Source: Lachnospiraceae bacterium (GTDB lineage: Bacteria > Bacillota > Clostridia > Lachnospirales > Lachnospiraceae). Taken from it: a stretch of DNA of 64,000 nucleotides. The notes below the pieces were generated by a model. That model worked only from the letters and a program-made list of their open reading frames with translations. It was not told where the DNA came from and did not search any database. This document shows, one piece after another, positions 1 to 9,258 of the stretch. Both the position numbers and the translations under genes were made by a program. Numbering within the stretch: the stretch's first letter is position 1; every line of letters starts with the position of its first letter. Location: the NCBI GenBank assembly GCA_017520155.1, contig JAFXGR010000066.1:1-64000 (forward strand). The letters run 5' to 3'.

Positions 1-60
1 CTTTATCACAATCTCCTATTTTCTCTCCTGTTTGTGTTTTAAAGATTCCTTTTTTGTATA

Positions 61-429
61 CTAATATAACTTTTCTACTATAGGATACTTTTGGCTTGCT
101 CCTTTGGGTACTAGCGCTATTTTTTTCTTCTCAGATACTTTCTGGCTTGCTTCTTTGGGTACTGGCGTTATTTTTTCCTTCTCAGATACTTTCTGGCTTG
201 CTCCTTTGGGTACTGGCGCTGTCTTTTCCTTCTCAGATACTTTCTGGCTTGTTTCTTTGGGTACTGGCGCTGTCTTTTCCTTCTCAGATACTTTCCGGCT
301 TGTTTCTTTAGGTACTGGCGCTGTCTTTTCCTTCTCAGATACTTTCTGGCTTGCTCCTTTGGGTACTGGTGCTGTCTTTTCCTTCTCAGATACTTTTTTC
401 CATTTTAGTACTGAAAAATATTTCTTGAC
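61..429 (-). pseudogene. Start-less open frame of 17-residue K/P-rich repeats
   Basis: Reading the minus strand from just after a TGA at 430-432 to a TAG at 61-63 gives about 122 codons made almost entirely of the EKEKTAPVPK-type repeat. No ATG, GTG or TTG precedes the first repeat and I see no ribosome site. The last unit has lost one base and continues out of repeat phase into a short unrelated tail. Lysine/proline repeats of this kind are used as cell-wall-spanning stalks in Gram-positive surface proteins. My reading is a truncated relic of such a protein. The frame could also be meaningless because all frames through the array are open. Confidence 0.4.
84..394. repeat. 51-bp tandem repeat array, six units plus a partial seventh
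   Basis: Units begin at 84, 134, 185, 236, 287, 338 and (partial) 389. The spacing is 51 bp except for the unit at 84, which is 50 bp. Units differ at only a few positions, so the array is young or is being homogenised. On the minus strand each unit encodes a 17-residue lysine/proline-rich peptide, EKEKTAPVPKGASQKVS, with GA/ET/EA variants in the middle. On the plus strand the same DNA reads as a hydrophobic repeat in more than one open frame. The single-base loss in the unit at 84 breaks the repeat phase. Confidence 0.9.
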
Positions 430-545
430 TCAGTATAATTTACTTTATATGATATCTATATCTGATATATTTCTTTTATTCTACCAGTCTTTTCCTATAT
501 TTTCCCTGTTATTTTATTTATTTAAATTACTTAAGGAGGTAAACC

Positions 546-1325
546 TTGCATTATTCAGATTTTTTTAAATATCATCAATTACTTACAAAACAACTCAAAC
601 ATATTCAACATGAACTTAAATCTGCTCCTTCAGGAAAATTAATAATCTGTAAAAATAATAAATATGAAAAATGGTATTACAGTGATGGTAAAACAAAAAC
701 CTACCTTCCTAAAAAAGATATTAACTTAGCACAAAAACTTGCTTATAAAAAATATCTTATTTTATTATTTGACGAACTTTCCAAAAAAGAAAAACTTATT
801 TCTAAATGCTTACTGACTTTTGCCCCCCATTCCACACCTTTGGAAAAATATATCTCTTCTAATTCTTCATTTACACAATTAATTTCTCCCTACTTTACTC
901 CATCAAATACAGAACTTAGCAACTGGGCTAATGAGAAATATAATACAAATCCAAAACATCCTGAAAATCTTATACATAAAACTCTTTCAGGACATGTTGT
1001 TCGTTCTAAATCAGAAGCTATGATCGACTCCCTGCTTTATTCTAACAAAATCCCTTTCCGGTATGAATGTGAATTAGTTTTAAAGGAATCAACTCTATAT
1101 CCTGATTTTACAATCAACCATCCCCATACCGGGAAAATATATTACTGGGAACATTTTGGAATGCTTGAGAATCCTGATTATGTGGATAATGTTTGTAAAA
1201 AACTAAAACTCTATACTTCTAATAATATTTTCCCGCATGACCAACTAATAATGAGTTATGAAACTTTAAATACTCCTCTTTCCACCAATTGTATACAAGG
1301 CATTATTGATTATTATTTTAAATAA
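546..1325 (+). CDS. PD-(D/E)XK-like hypothetical protein
   Basis: A 259-residue protein starting at TTG (546), chosen because AAGGAGG lies six bases upstream and no ATG fits. The N-terminal half (residues 1-125) is lysine-rich with helical character and no recognisable domain. The C-terminal half carries RSKSEAMID (Glu157), YPDF (Asp187) and YYWEHFG (Glu202), the spacing of the acidic residues in PD-(D/E)XK nuclease-fold proteins. The canonical ExK lysine is replaced by EHF. No signal peptide or membrane segment is visible, so it is probably cytoplasmic. It stands alone: the next gene is convergent and 450 bp away. Nuclease activity is an inference from motif spacing; substrate and role are unknown. 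Confidence 0.7.
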   Translation: MHYSDFFKYHQLLTKQLKHIQHELKSAPSGKLIICKNNKYEKWYYSDGKTKTYLPKKDINLAQKLAYKKYLILLFDELSKKEKLISKCLLTFAPHSTPLEKYISSNSSFTQLISPYFTPSNTELSNWANEKYNTNPKHPENLIHKTLSGHVVRSKSEAMIDSLLYSNKIPFRYECELVLKESTLYPDFTINHPHTGKIYYWEHFGMLENPDYVDNVCKKLKLYTSNNIFPHDQLIMSYETLNTPLSTNCIQGIIDYYFK

Positions 1326-1508
1326 TCCCTTTTATCATTTAATAAGTTTTTTCTATACTTTTTATACCGTATTTTCCTTCATTAACAAGTGATCTTCTCC
1401 CTAGTATAACTTAGAGTCGGAGTCGATACCAAATTAATATATAAATATATCAGCTTAAATTATGATTTTCGTGTAAAAAAATATGCGTGTGCCACTAGGC
1501 ATACTTAG

Positions 1509-1534
1509 AAAAAAGGATGGGAAATTTCCCACCC
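1509..1534 (-). terminator. Rho-independent terminator downstream of the sialidase gene
   Basis: The segment 1515-1534 is a near-perfect 20-bp palindrome centred on GGGAAATTTCCC. On the minus strand it is followed by six T residues (A run at 1509-1514). It lies about 250 bp beyond the sialidase stop and may also stop plus-strand readthrough from the gene ending at 1325. Confidence 0.65.
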
Positions 1535-1661
1535 TCTTGAACTTTTTAATATCTAAATAAAGTTTTTCCTAACTAATAATAGATTATATATTAATCACCT
1601 AAACTTATCTATTGTTGAAAGATAATATTTTAGAGAATACCTTTGGACAATATTGGTATAG

Positions 1662-1742
1662 TTAATTATTTTATCCTCTGATTAACACCTTAACCCAATT
1701 TATTTGGTTAATTGCTTTATCCTCTGATTAACACTTTAACCC
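1662..1742. repeat. Pair of 35-bp direct repeats, 46 bp apart
   Basis: Copies at 1662-1696 and 1708-1742 share the core TTTATCCTCTGATTAACA and differ at about three positions. They sit in the 456-bp intergenic space between two convergent genes. That space otherwise holds only the terminator-like palindrome and AT-rich sequence; I see no gene in it. Confidence 0.8.
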
Positions 1743-1781
1743 GACTTTCATTATTGATTGTCTTATATTCTATAAAACGGT

Positions 1782-4700
1782 TTAATCCAACTTTTCTTCT
1801 TTTACGGAGATTCTTCGATAAATTAAATATGCAATAATTAAACCAAGTCCTGCACCAACCAGCAGCATGAGAATAGGGAAGGAGCTTTCCTGCTGAAGCT
1901 CAACCTCTGCTAAAGGTACTGCTTCTTCTTCCATCTCTACAAGTTCTGCTTGTGCTGAAGTATTCTGTAAATTATCTTCTTCAATATACTCTACAGAATT
2001 ATCTGCCACAACAATATTAGTCTCTGTATTTATTTCATCACTCTGTATTTCCTGATTTTCAATTACTTCAATCACTCTTCTTGTTGTAGTAACCACCGGC
2101 TCATTCACTGTACGACGATTAACTGTATTGTTTGTAGTCGTGGAAGTAGTAGAAGTTGTGGAAGAATTAGCATCACCTCTCACATATTCAACCACTCTTT
2201 GAATAATGGTTTCTACTTTTGTTGTACCGCCCTGGGTCCGTTCTGTTCCTGACTGACTATTAGCAAAACCACTGTGGTTTCCCTGATTGCTTACATTTCC
2301 AATCTCATTTCCCTGGCCTTCCTGGGCATTTCCACTCTGGCTTCCCTGGCCTTCCTGAGTATTTCCGCTTTCACTCTGGCTTCCCTGGCCTTCCTGAGCA
2401 TTTCCACTTTCACTCTGGCTTCCCTGGCCTTCACCTTCATTATTTGAACCACCTTCTTCATTTCCCGGTGTTTCCACTTCTTCCGGATATTTTCCCGGAT
2501 ATTTTTCATTCATATATGCACGGGCTTCTTCCGTAAATTTCCAGTTCATTTCTTCTTTTGCATAAATTCCTTCGATGGCTTTTGCCTGCTCTTTAGTTTT
2601 TACCACAAAAGGAGATTTTACAGAACCAATTCCTTCATCAAAGGCTGCTGTATATTTTCCCTTGGTAATTTCTTCTAAGGTTAAACTTTTATAGGTAATA
2701 TCATAGGAATTATCATTTTCTTCCCATAAAAATCCAAAGGTTCCGTCAGACTGTAATGTCATGGCAGAATATGCACTATGTGTAGGCTGCAGCTGGAAAG
2801 TATTTTCCAAGCTCCATCCTTGGGCAAATTGCTGTGGTGTAGCTGTATCAGCATCCAGCCATTTATAGGCAATTCTAACATCTTTTCTTGTACTGTTTTT
2901 ATAGGCGGGGAGGGTCTGAATTGCTACGTATCCATATTCTCCCTGTTGATTCTTTGCATAAGTAATATAGAGATCACCGTTAGTTCCTCTGGTGCTTCCT
3001 ACATTAAATTCTGCCTGCTGTCCCCAGCTTCCCTTGGAATAAGTTTCATCCTGAGGATCATAGGTGAAAACATTTACCTTTCTTCCGGAGCCCTTTCTGC
3101 TGGTGATTACCACATTTCCATTGGGTAATTCTTCTACCTTAGCTTCATCTGCCCCTTCAATGGCACAGCCCGGCAATGCAGCCCAGTTTTTTCCAAAGTC
3201 ATCAGAATAAAATACCCAGTTTTTTGTATTATTACCGATTCTGGTAAGAGGAGCCACATAAATACGATATGCTTCTCCTACTTTAATATATCTGGATTGT
3301 GTAATTCTTCCGGAGGTAATAAACATGGAGGTCCAGTCTGTTCCTTCTTCTAAATCGTAAGCATCTGTTACTCCTTCCGGAACTTCTTCCACTTCAAGAT
3401 TTCCTCCTACGCCAACAGGGTTATTAAAGGTATCTCCTCCGTCTGTAGACAGCATACTGATGATTCCTGCTTTATTGTTCCAAAAACCAAGTCCTCCGCC
3501 TACTGCCAGTACTAATACCTTATCACTTTCCCTGTCTCCCACTACAGAAGGATCTCCGTATCCATTGGCCTGTTTATAAGGATTGGAGGTTCCTGCATAG
3601 GAAATATGCTCTGTATGATTTCTTTCTTCACTCCAGGTTTTTCCCTGATTTGTGGAAATTTTAGACACTAAGTCGATACGATGTCCGGGACCAAAGCCTC
3701 CCCAGTTGGTTCCGTTCCAGCCGCCCCATCCAAGACCAATATCACAGCTGTAAAAATAACGATAATCTGCTACGGAAATCAATTCCCCTGCATTATTTGT
3801 ACCAATGGCAGGAATTCTGTAATGGTAACTTAACGGTAAAGATCTCCACACCAATTCTCTTCCTTCAACACCTACGGGAATAGGCTCATCTTTTCCCATT
3901 ACTTCTTCTACTACCCACCAGCCGTTTTTATTTTCTGAAGTAACTTCGTCAGTCCACTGTACAAAATCACCGTTTACATCTGCTGTCATGTAGCTTTTAT
4001 CTGTTAAATCACCGTAAGTTTCATCAGTGTATTCCAAAGACTGAATGGCTACATATTTTTTGTTTCCTTCTGTTTTCATGACTACAAACTTTATGGGAGA
4101 TCCCTTATGGTTTGCATTTTTATCGGATACTACCTTTCTGCCTTCAATATCTCTTGCGTTTTCTGCTAAAACACCTAATGCATTATCACTGTGGGCAGAA
4201 CGCATATAGTAGCTTCCTTCATATTCACTTTCCTCCATGCTCCATAAATAAGAGCTGGAAAAATTATCATCATAGCGGAAATTTCCGTTTACCTTTAAAT
4301 AACCTTCTGCATCACCGCCGTTATCAAATAAGACCTTACTGTTTGCGCTGGTTCCGTCCAAGGCATTTCCGTTTGCATCAAAGGCGTCATAGATTAAGTA
4401 AAATTTATCTTCGCTTAAGGTTAATACTTCTCTTGTTTCCTTTTCAGGTACAATGGGCCCCGATTCTCCTGTTTTTACTCCCGTAAGCCTGAGTTCTGCC
4501 AAGGAGGCAAACAGCTTGTCTGCCGTTTCCGGAAGGGAGTTTTTGGCAATTAACCTTACGAATCTGGCATCAGAAGGTTTAAAATAAACCTCCTTCTGCT
4601 GTGCATTCTGTTCCCAGGAACCGGAAGCAACCTTGGTCCAAACCTTTTTATCCATACTTACCTGGATTTCATACTGTGTAATCATTCCATTGGTTCCGGA

Positions 4701-7700
4701 CTGACGAGGCAGCATTTTTAATCCATCTACCTTATAATCAGATTTTAATTTTACCTGAATCCAATGCTTATCACGAGAGGATCCGTTATATGCTGTATGC
4801 CATAGGGTATTATTTAGTCCGTCTATGGCAAAATTAGCATCTCCTTCAGTACCATTATTAGCCTGAATACTTCCTGCTGACATAATCATTTCAGCGGTGG
4901 GAATTTCCGCACTTCCCTCCAGACGTTCAACATTCTCTTCCGGTGTCTCTCCCACATTTGCGGTTTTCATATATAGCTGAACTGCCACCGGTTGTTTTGC
5001 TGCATCATCTGTTACAATATACTTTCTGTTACTGTCATTATAAGCCAGCTTAAGGTTTCCCTGTTCTTCTTTTATAACAAAGGTATTATCTCCGTTTTCA
5101 GAAGCCTCAATGGTAACCTTTACCGGTGTTTCACTAAAGCCTGCTCTTGTTTCATTTTCTTCAGATAAGTTTAAATAGTAGCTTCCCTGCACGCTCTTTA
5201 AGGCATAGCCTCCCTCATGGGAAACTACCTCCCACAGCTGACGCTCTGTAGGAAAATCGCTGGATAAGGTTAAGGTGGTATCTGTTACATTTCCTCGAAT
5301 AACATCTACAATATTTGTTCCGCCGCTATCATGGAAATACAGCTGACGATGTCCTTCACTGTTTTTGTAAACAATAACAAAGGTATCTCCTTCCTTTACC
5401 TGACCCGCGGTATTTAACTCATAGCTATAGGTTACTTCTGTCTCTTCCGGTACTTCTGCATCCTCCATTCCTGCTGCGTCACCGGTAAAGTTCCAGTTTA
5501 CTTTTTCTTTTTTGTAAACGCTGTTAACTGCATTGGCCTGTTCAACCGTTGCTACTTCGTAAGGACATTGTTTAGATCCGATTCCCTTGGTAAAGGCTGC
5601 AGAATATTTTCCGCCTGTTAAGGTGGAAATATCAATTCCTGCATATACAATATCCCAGGCGGTGTCACTTTCTTCCCAAACAAAACCGATTTTTCCGTCA
5701 TTTTGTACAGTAATTACGGAATAAGCACTCCAGTTTTCCTGTAAAACATAGCTGTCTTCTATACTCCAGTCGGAAGCAAATTCTGCCGGTGTATCAACAG
5801 ATTCATCAATCCATTTGTAGAAAACTCTTACTTCCTGACGCTTTCCGTTATTTGCTGCCGGTAAGGACTGTAATGCCAGATAACCGTAAGTTCCGTCTGC
5901 TTTTTTTGCATAAACAATATATAATTCACCGTTGGTACCATTGGAATTTCTTCCGATGTTCATATCAGCCTGAGTTCCCCAGCTTCCGGTAGCAAAGGTT
6001 TTATCTGTTTTGTTATAAGTAAAGATATTTACCTTTCTTCCTCCGCCTTTTCTACTGGTAATCACTACATTTCCGTTTGGTAATTCATCAATCTTTGCCT
6101 CATCTGCTCCGCTGATGGCTGCTCCCGGTAATAATTTCCAAGTAGTTCCAAAATCATCGGAGTAGAATACGTAATTATAATTTCCGCCGCCATTATGTCT
6201 TACTAAGGCTGCAGTATAAATACGATATGTTTCTCCTACCTTAATATAACGAGACTGCATAATTCGTCCTGAGGAAAAGAATAAGGAATTCCATCCAATA
6301 CTTTTTCCTAATCCATAAATTCCTGTATCATAGTTGGTTACAGTCGTTTCTACCCGTCCCCCTTCTACCTTAGGAGCAGTAAAATTCTTTCCTCCGTCAG
6401 TGGACAGCATACTTACTACACCGGCATTTTCCTGCATAAAGCCATAGGAACCGCCAACGGACATAATAAATACTTTATCACTCTCACGGTCTGCTGCTAC
6501 TGCAGGGTCTCCATAACCATTTGCCAGTTTTCCTGTAGTAGGATCATGCTTGTAGGAATAAGCGCTGGTGAGATTTTTCTCTGCACTCCAATCAGCTCCG
6601 TTATTGGAAGAATACTTTGTTACCAAATCTATTCTGTGTCCTTTATTTCCATAACCGCTGTAGTCTGTTCCGTTCCAGCCTCCCCAGTTTAATCCAATAT
6701 CCACAGAAGAATCATAACGATAGTCAGAAACTACCACAAGCTCTCCTGCATTATTGGTTACTATCGCAGGGATTCTGTAATGATACTGTAAAGGATTTGT
6801 TCTAAATAATAGTGTTCTGTCCTTAACACCTCCGGGCATAGGCTGATCCTTGGTCATTACTTCTTCGATTACCCACCATCCCTTTGTTTTATCTGTGGTG
6901 CTGATTTCATCCATCCACTGTACATAGCATCTGGCAGAACCTTCATTTGTAGTTTCTGTCATTGCATAATCTTCTGTTGTCATGTATTTTTCAGCTGTAA
7001 GCTTACCATAGGTAGGATCTGTATAGGGTACAGACTGAATTGCCACATAAGTTTTGTCTCCCTCTTTTCCCATAACCACAAACTGCATGGGAGATCCCTT
7101 ATGATTTGGATTCTTTTCAGAAATTACCCAATTTCCTCCATTACTTCTTGCTCCCTGAGCAAGTACACCAAAGGCTGTTCCGTAGCCCTGGGAACGCATA
7201 TAGTAGGTTCCTGCCTGTTCTCCGGCTTCCAGCTTCCAGAAGTATTTACTTCCATAATCTCTGTTGTAGCTGCTTCCATATTTAAGCCAGCCTTCGTTAT
7301 TTCCTCCGTTATCAAATAGAACACGGCTGTTGCCTGATTTCGCATCTAAAGCAACTCCATTTTCATCAAAGGCATCATAAATAATATAATAAGACTCTGT
7401 ATTTAAGGTTAATACTTCTTTTTCCTGAGAGGGTTCCTGGGGATCAACAACCTCAGGTGTTTCCCCTTCTCCTGTTTGAAGATATAAATTTACTACTTGA
7501 GGCTGATTACTCTCTGTACTGGTTGTAATATATCTTCTGCTTTTATAAGAAAGCCAAATGCTTCCATCTTTAGACTTAATGGTAAATCCATCTTCTGAGG
7601 CTGATTCTATCTTTACCTTTACGGGTGTAGTGGAGAAAGGTGCTCTCCCTTCATCAGTTCTGGATAAATCCAAATAAAATTCCCCTGATTTACTTTTAAT

Positions 7701-8309
7701 GGCAAGTCCACCATCATATTCCACAGCTTCCCACAGCTGACGCTGTGAGGAAAATCTGCTGTCTGTACTTAAGGTGAAAGTACCATTTTCTTCCTGTCCC
7801 GTAATAATATCTACTTGATTTGTTCCATTGTTATTATGGAAATACATTTGTCTCATTCCTTCATTATTTCTGAAGGCAATTACAAATACATCTCCCTTTT
7901 CCACTGTTTTCTTTATGTTTAACTGATAAGTTACTTCTTGATTTTGTGGCTGTTCCTGTTGTGGTTCACTTCCTGTTCCTCCCACATTTTCTTCTGTTTC
8001 TGTGGTTGAAGCAGACTTAACATTACCATTTTGGGAAACTTGTTGTTCTGAATTATCAGATAATGACCGGTTTTCTCCCTGTACCTCCCCAGATATATTC
8101 TCAGGTTGTTCCAAAGTCCCTTCTTCTGATTCCCGGGAATCTTCTTGGTTTTGTTCTTCTTTTCCCTGTGTATCTTCTTCCAATGTATTCTCTGATACCG
8201 AAGATACTGTTTCGGATGCCAAAACAACATTTGCTTCCATTGGTACTGCCCCCAATAACAATGCCAAGGCTAGGAAAAATGCCATTATCTTTTTTGAATA
8301 CCTTTTCAT
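1782..8309 (-). CDS. Membrane-anchored tandem GH33 sialidase, 2175 residues
   Basis: Exo-alpha-sialidase releasing sialic acids from host glycans at the cell surface. Residues 1-32 are a signal peptide. A low-complexity Glu/Gln/Ser linker follows. The protein then has two copies of one architecture: module A (about 126-275 and 956-1113), module B beginning LTLNTESYY or LTLSEDKFY (about 296 and 1295), and a GH33 propeller (about 500-920 and 1490-1890). A CBM32/F5-8C-type domain (about 1140-1277) is inserted before the second B. Both propellers keep YHYRIPAI (the RIP arginine), a DYRY acidic segment, Asp-boxes (STDGG, SDDFG), the ELPNGNVVITSRKG segment and a late SAYS...WEE tyrosine/glutamate pair, so both look catalytic. 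The stalk has EGQGSQSESGNAQ repeats and Thr/Ser-rich sequence. A final membrane helix (about 2143-2165) with a basic tail anchors it; there is no LPXTG. No nan catabolic genes lie nearby. Confidence 0.92.
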   Translation of the reverse strand: MKRYSKKIMAFFLALALLLGAVPMEANVVLASETVSSVSENTLEEDTQGKEEQNQEDSRESEEGTLEQPENISGEVQGENRSLSDNSEQQVSQNGNVKSASTTETEENVGGTGSEPQQEQPQNQEVTYQLNIKKTVEKGDVFVIAFRNNEGMRQMYFHNNNGTNQVDIITGQEENGTFTLSTDSRFSSQRQLWEAVEYDGGLAIKSKSGEFYLDLSRTDEGRAPFSTTPVKVKIESASEDGFTIKSKDGSIWLSYKSRRYITTSTESNQPQVVNLYLQTGEGETPEVVDPQEPSQEKEVLTLNTESYYIIYDAFDENGVALDAKSGNSRVLFDNGGNNEGWLKYGSSYNRDYGSKYFWKLEAGEQAGTYYMRSQGYGTAFGVLAQGARSNGGNWVISEKNPNHKGSPMQFVVMGKEGDKTYVAIQSVPYTDPTYGKLTAEKYMTTEDYAMTETTNEGSARCYVQWMDEISTTDKTKGWWVIEEVMTKDQPMPGGVKDRTLLFRTNPLQYHYRIPAIVTNNAGELVVVSDYRYDSSVDIGLNWGGWNGTDYSGYGNKGHRIDLVTKYSSNNGADWSAEKNLTSAYSYKHDPTTGKLANGYGDPAVAADRESDKVFIMSVGGSYGFMQENAGVVSMLSTDGGKNFTAPKVEGGRVETTVTNYDTGIYGLGKSIGWNSLFFSSGRIMQSRYIKVGETYRIYTAALVRHNGGGNYNYVFYSDDFGTTWKLLPGAAISGADEAKIDELPNGNVVITSRKGGGRKVNIFTYNKTDKTFATGSWGTQADMNIGRNSNGTNGELYIVYAKKADGTYGYLALQSLPAANNGKRQEVRVFYKWIDESVDTPAEFASDWSIEDSYVLQENWSAYSVITVQNDGKIGFVWEESDTAWDIVYAGIDISTLTGGKYSAAFTKGIGSKQCPYEVATVEQANAVNSVYKKEKVNWNFTGDAAGMEDAEVPEETEVTYSYELNTAGQVKEGDTFVIVYKNSEGHRQLYFHDSGGTNIVDVIRGNVTDTTLTLSSDFPTERQLWEVVSHEGGYALKSVQGSYYLNLSEENETRAGFSETPVKVTIEASENGDNTFVIKEEQGNLKLAYNDSNRKYIVTDDAAKQPVAVQLYMKTANVGETPEENVERLEGSAEIPTAEMIMSAGSIQANNGTEGDANFAIDGLNNTLWHTAYNGSSRDKHWIQVKLKSDYKVDGLKMLPRQSGTNGMITQYEIQVSMDKKVWTKVASGSWEQNAQQKEVYFKPSDARFVRLIAKNSLPETADKLFASLAELRLTGVKTGESGPIVPEKETREVLTLSEDKFYLIYDAFDANGNALDGTSANSKVLFDNGGDAEGYLKVNGNFRYDDNFSSSYLWSMEESEYEGSYYMRSAHSDNALGVLAENARDIEGRKVVSDKNANHKGSPIKFVVMKTEGNKKYVAIQSLEYTDETYGDLTDKSYMTADVNGDFVQWTDEVTSENKNGWWVVEEVMGKDEPIPVGVEGRELVWRSLPLSYHYRIPAIGTNNAGELISVADYRYFYSCDIGLGWGGWNGTNWGGFGPGHRIDLVSKISTNQGKTWSEERNHTEHISYAGTSNPYKQANGYGDPSVVGDRESDKVLVLAVGGGLGFWNNKAGIISMLSTDGGDTFNNPVGVGGNLEVEEVPEGVTDAYDLEEGTDWTSMFITSGRITQSRYIKVGEAYRIYVAPLTRIGNNTKNWVFYSDDFGKNWAALPGCAIEGADEAKVEELPNGNVVITSRKGSGRKVNVFTYDPQDETYSKGSWGQQAEFNVGSTRGTNGDLYITYAKNQQGEYGYVAIQTLPAYKNSTRKDVRIAYKWLDADTATPQQFAQGWSLENTFQLQPTHSAYSAMTLQSDGTFGFLWEENDNSYDITYKSLTLEEITKGKYTAAFDEGIGSVKSPFVVKTKEQAKAIEGIYAKEEMNWKFTEEARAYMNEKYPGKYPEEVETPGNEEGGSNNEGEGQGSQSESGNAQEGQGSQSESGNTQEGQGSQSGNAQEGQGNEIGNVSNQGNHSGFANSQSGTERTQGGTTKVETIIQRVVEYVRGDANSSTTSTTSTTTNNTVNRRTVNEPVVTTTRRVIEVIENQEIQSDEINTETNIVVADNSVEYIEEDNLQNTSAQAELVEMEEEAVPLAEVELQQESSFPILMLLVGAGLGLIIAYLIYRRISVKEEKLD

Positions 8310-8839
8310 TTCCCTTTTCTTTCCTTTCTTTTTTATCGTTTTTTGTTTTTCTATAACAGTAATAAATCTTCCTGCAGATATACCCCTTATCCACAGATGT
8401 CAATATAAACCATGTGCAACTATTCAGAATCTGAAATAATTTTAAATGTAAGCATTCATCAAAGTTTTTATCAGCTCTGAATAATTACAAATACTGTTAT
8501 ATAATAAGACGATTTTTTTTACTTCAACGGCTCACTTTTTGTTTATTTTTTCCATATTCTGTTATTTGCATAAAATATTTTTCACTTTTTATTCTTTATG
8601 TTAAAATTGAAAATTATTTCCAATTTGTTTTCATCATTTTCCACATATAACTTTGTTACATTCTACTAATAAATGTAATGTAAGATAGGTAATTGCGAAA
8701 CTCACAGATGTTCGTTCGCAATCTTTATTAAAAACAAGGAATAATTTGTTTAGGACAATAATTCTCTGACAAAAAGAAAAACTATGATTTTTAGGCGCAC
8801 TTTAATAAGCCGTATTGGCTCTGTTGAAGTTGGTAAGAC
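8310..8839. other. AT-rich intergenic region without a gene
   Basis: I see no credible coding sequence. It holds the leader of the sialidase gene and two short stem-loops: ATTGCGAA/TTCGCAAT at about 8693-8724 and TTACATT/AATGTAA at about 8656-8678. The right part grades into transposon debris. Confidence 0.5.
8499..8527 (-). promoter_or_regulatory. Possible sigma-A promoter for the sialidase gene
   Basis: On the minus strand TTGAAG (8522-8527) and TTATAT (8499-8504) are separated by 17 bp, which would give a leader of about 180 nt. The region is very AT-rich, so this is a weak prediction. Confidence 0.3.
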
Positions 8840-9141
8840 CTATACAATCAGTGGTTTTAGACTTCGAATATATTCATGATGTTTTATCTTATCAGCCAGA
8901 ACAACGGTAATGAGCTGTGTTACACCTGCAAGGATTAAATTAGCATGCAGTGTTTTCTCGTTTTGGGTACGGCGCCCTGCGAGACAGAGATTTTCTTTGA
9001 TTCCATTCCCTCCACAAAAGCACTCAGTAATCGTACCGGATCATCTGCCGGGATTAAAATTTCCAAATCCAGCGGAAGTTTGATTTGATAATATACAGAA
9101 GATGTTGTATAATCCTTTTGTAATTTTTTATTTAGTAGCAT
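8840..9141 (-). pseudogene. IS1182-type transposase remnant
   Basis: The frame from 9141 encodes YYQIKLPLDLEILIPADDPV followed by RLLSAFVEGM, the characteristic N-terminus of IS1182-family transposases. After about 47 residues the similarity stops and the frame ends at 8935. In the next frame, sequence reading HANLILAGVTQLI and HHEYIRSLKPL runs to a stop at 8840-8842; it resembles the tail of a transposase. The central catalytic part has been deleted. The first part is a confident identification, the tail a tentative one. Confidence 0.7.
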
Positions 9142-9157
9142 AAATAAATTTTACACC

Positions 9158-9194
9158 AAGAGCCGGTCTTTTCGAAGCCTGGCTCTTACTTTTT
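9158..9194 (+). terminator. Terminator-like hairpin in transposon debris
   Basis: AAGAGCC (9158-9164) pairs with GGCTCTT (9181-9187) around a TTCGAA-containing centre and is followed by a short T run on the plus strand. It may be part of an old insertion-sequence end and not a functional terminator. Confidence 0.4.
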
Positions 9195-9197
9195 GTT

Positions 9198-9236
9198 AAA
9201 AAAGCTGCCGCACCAATTTTTATTTAGTGCGACAGC
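9198..9236 (-). terminator. Rho-independent terminator of the acyltransferase gene
   Basis: Arms 9204-9213 and 9227-9236 form a 10-bp stem (GCTGTCGCAC on the minus strand, one mismatch), followed on the minus strand by six T residues. It begins 22 bp after the acyltransferase stop codon. Confidence 0.8.
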
Positions 9237-9258
9237 CCCATTTTGATATACCCCCAAA

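Noticed and set aside
84..394. CRISPR array
   Set aside because: The units are contiguous with no unique spacers.
96..568. Plus-strand open frames through the 51-bp array with hydrophobic repeats
   Set aside because: They begin inside a repeat unit, have no ribosome site, and exist because the repeat length is a multiple of three; the minus-strand frame is more protein-like.
4112..4486. Plus-strand frames inside the sialidase gene
   Set aside because: Shadows of the minus-strand coding sequence, no ribosome sites or known motifs.
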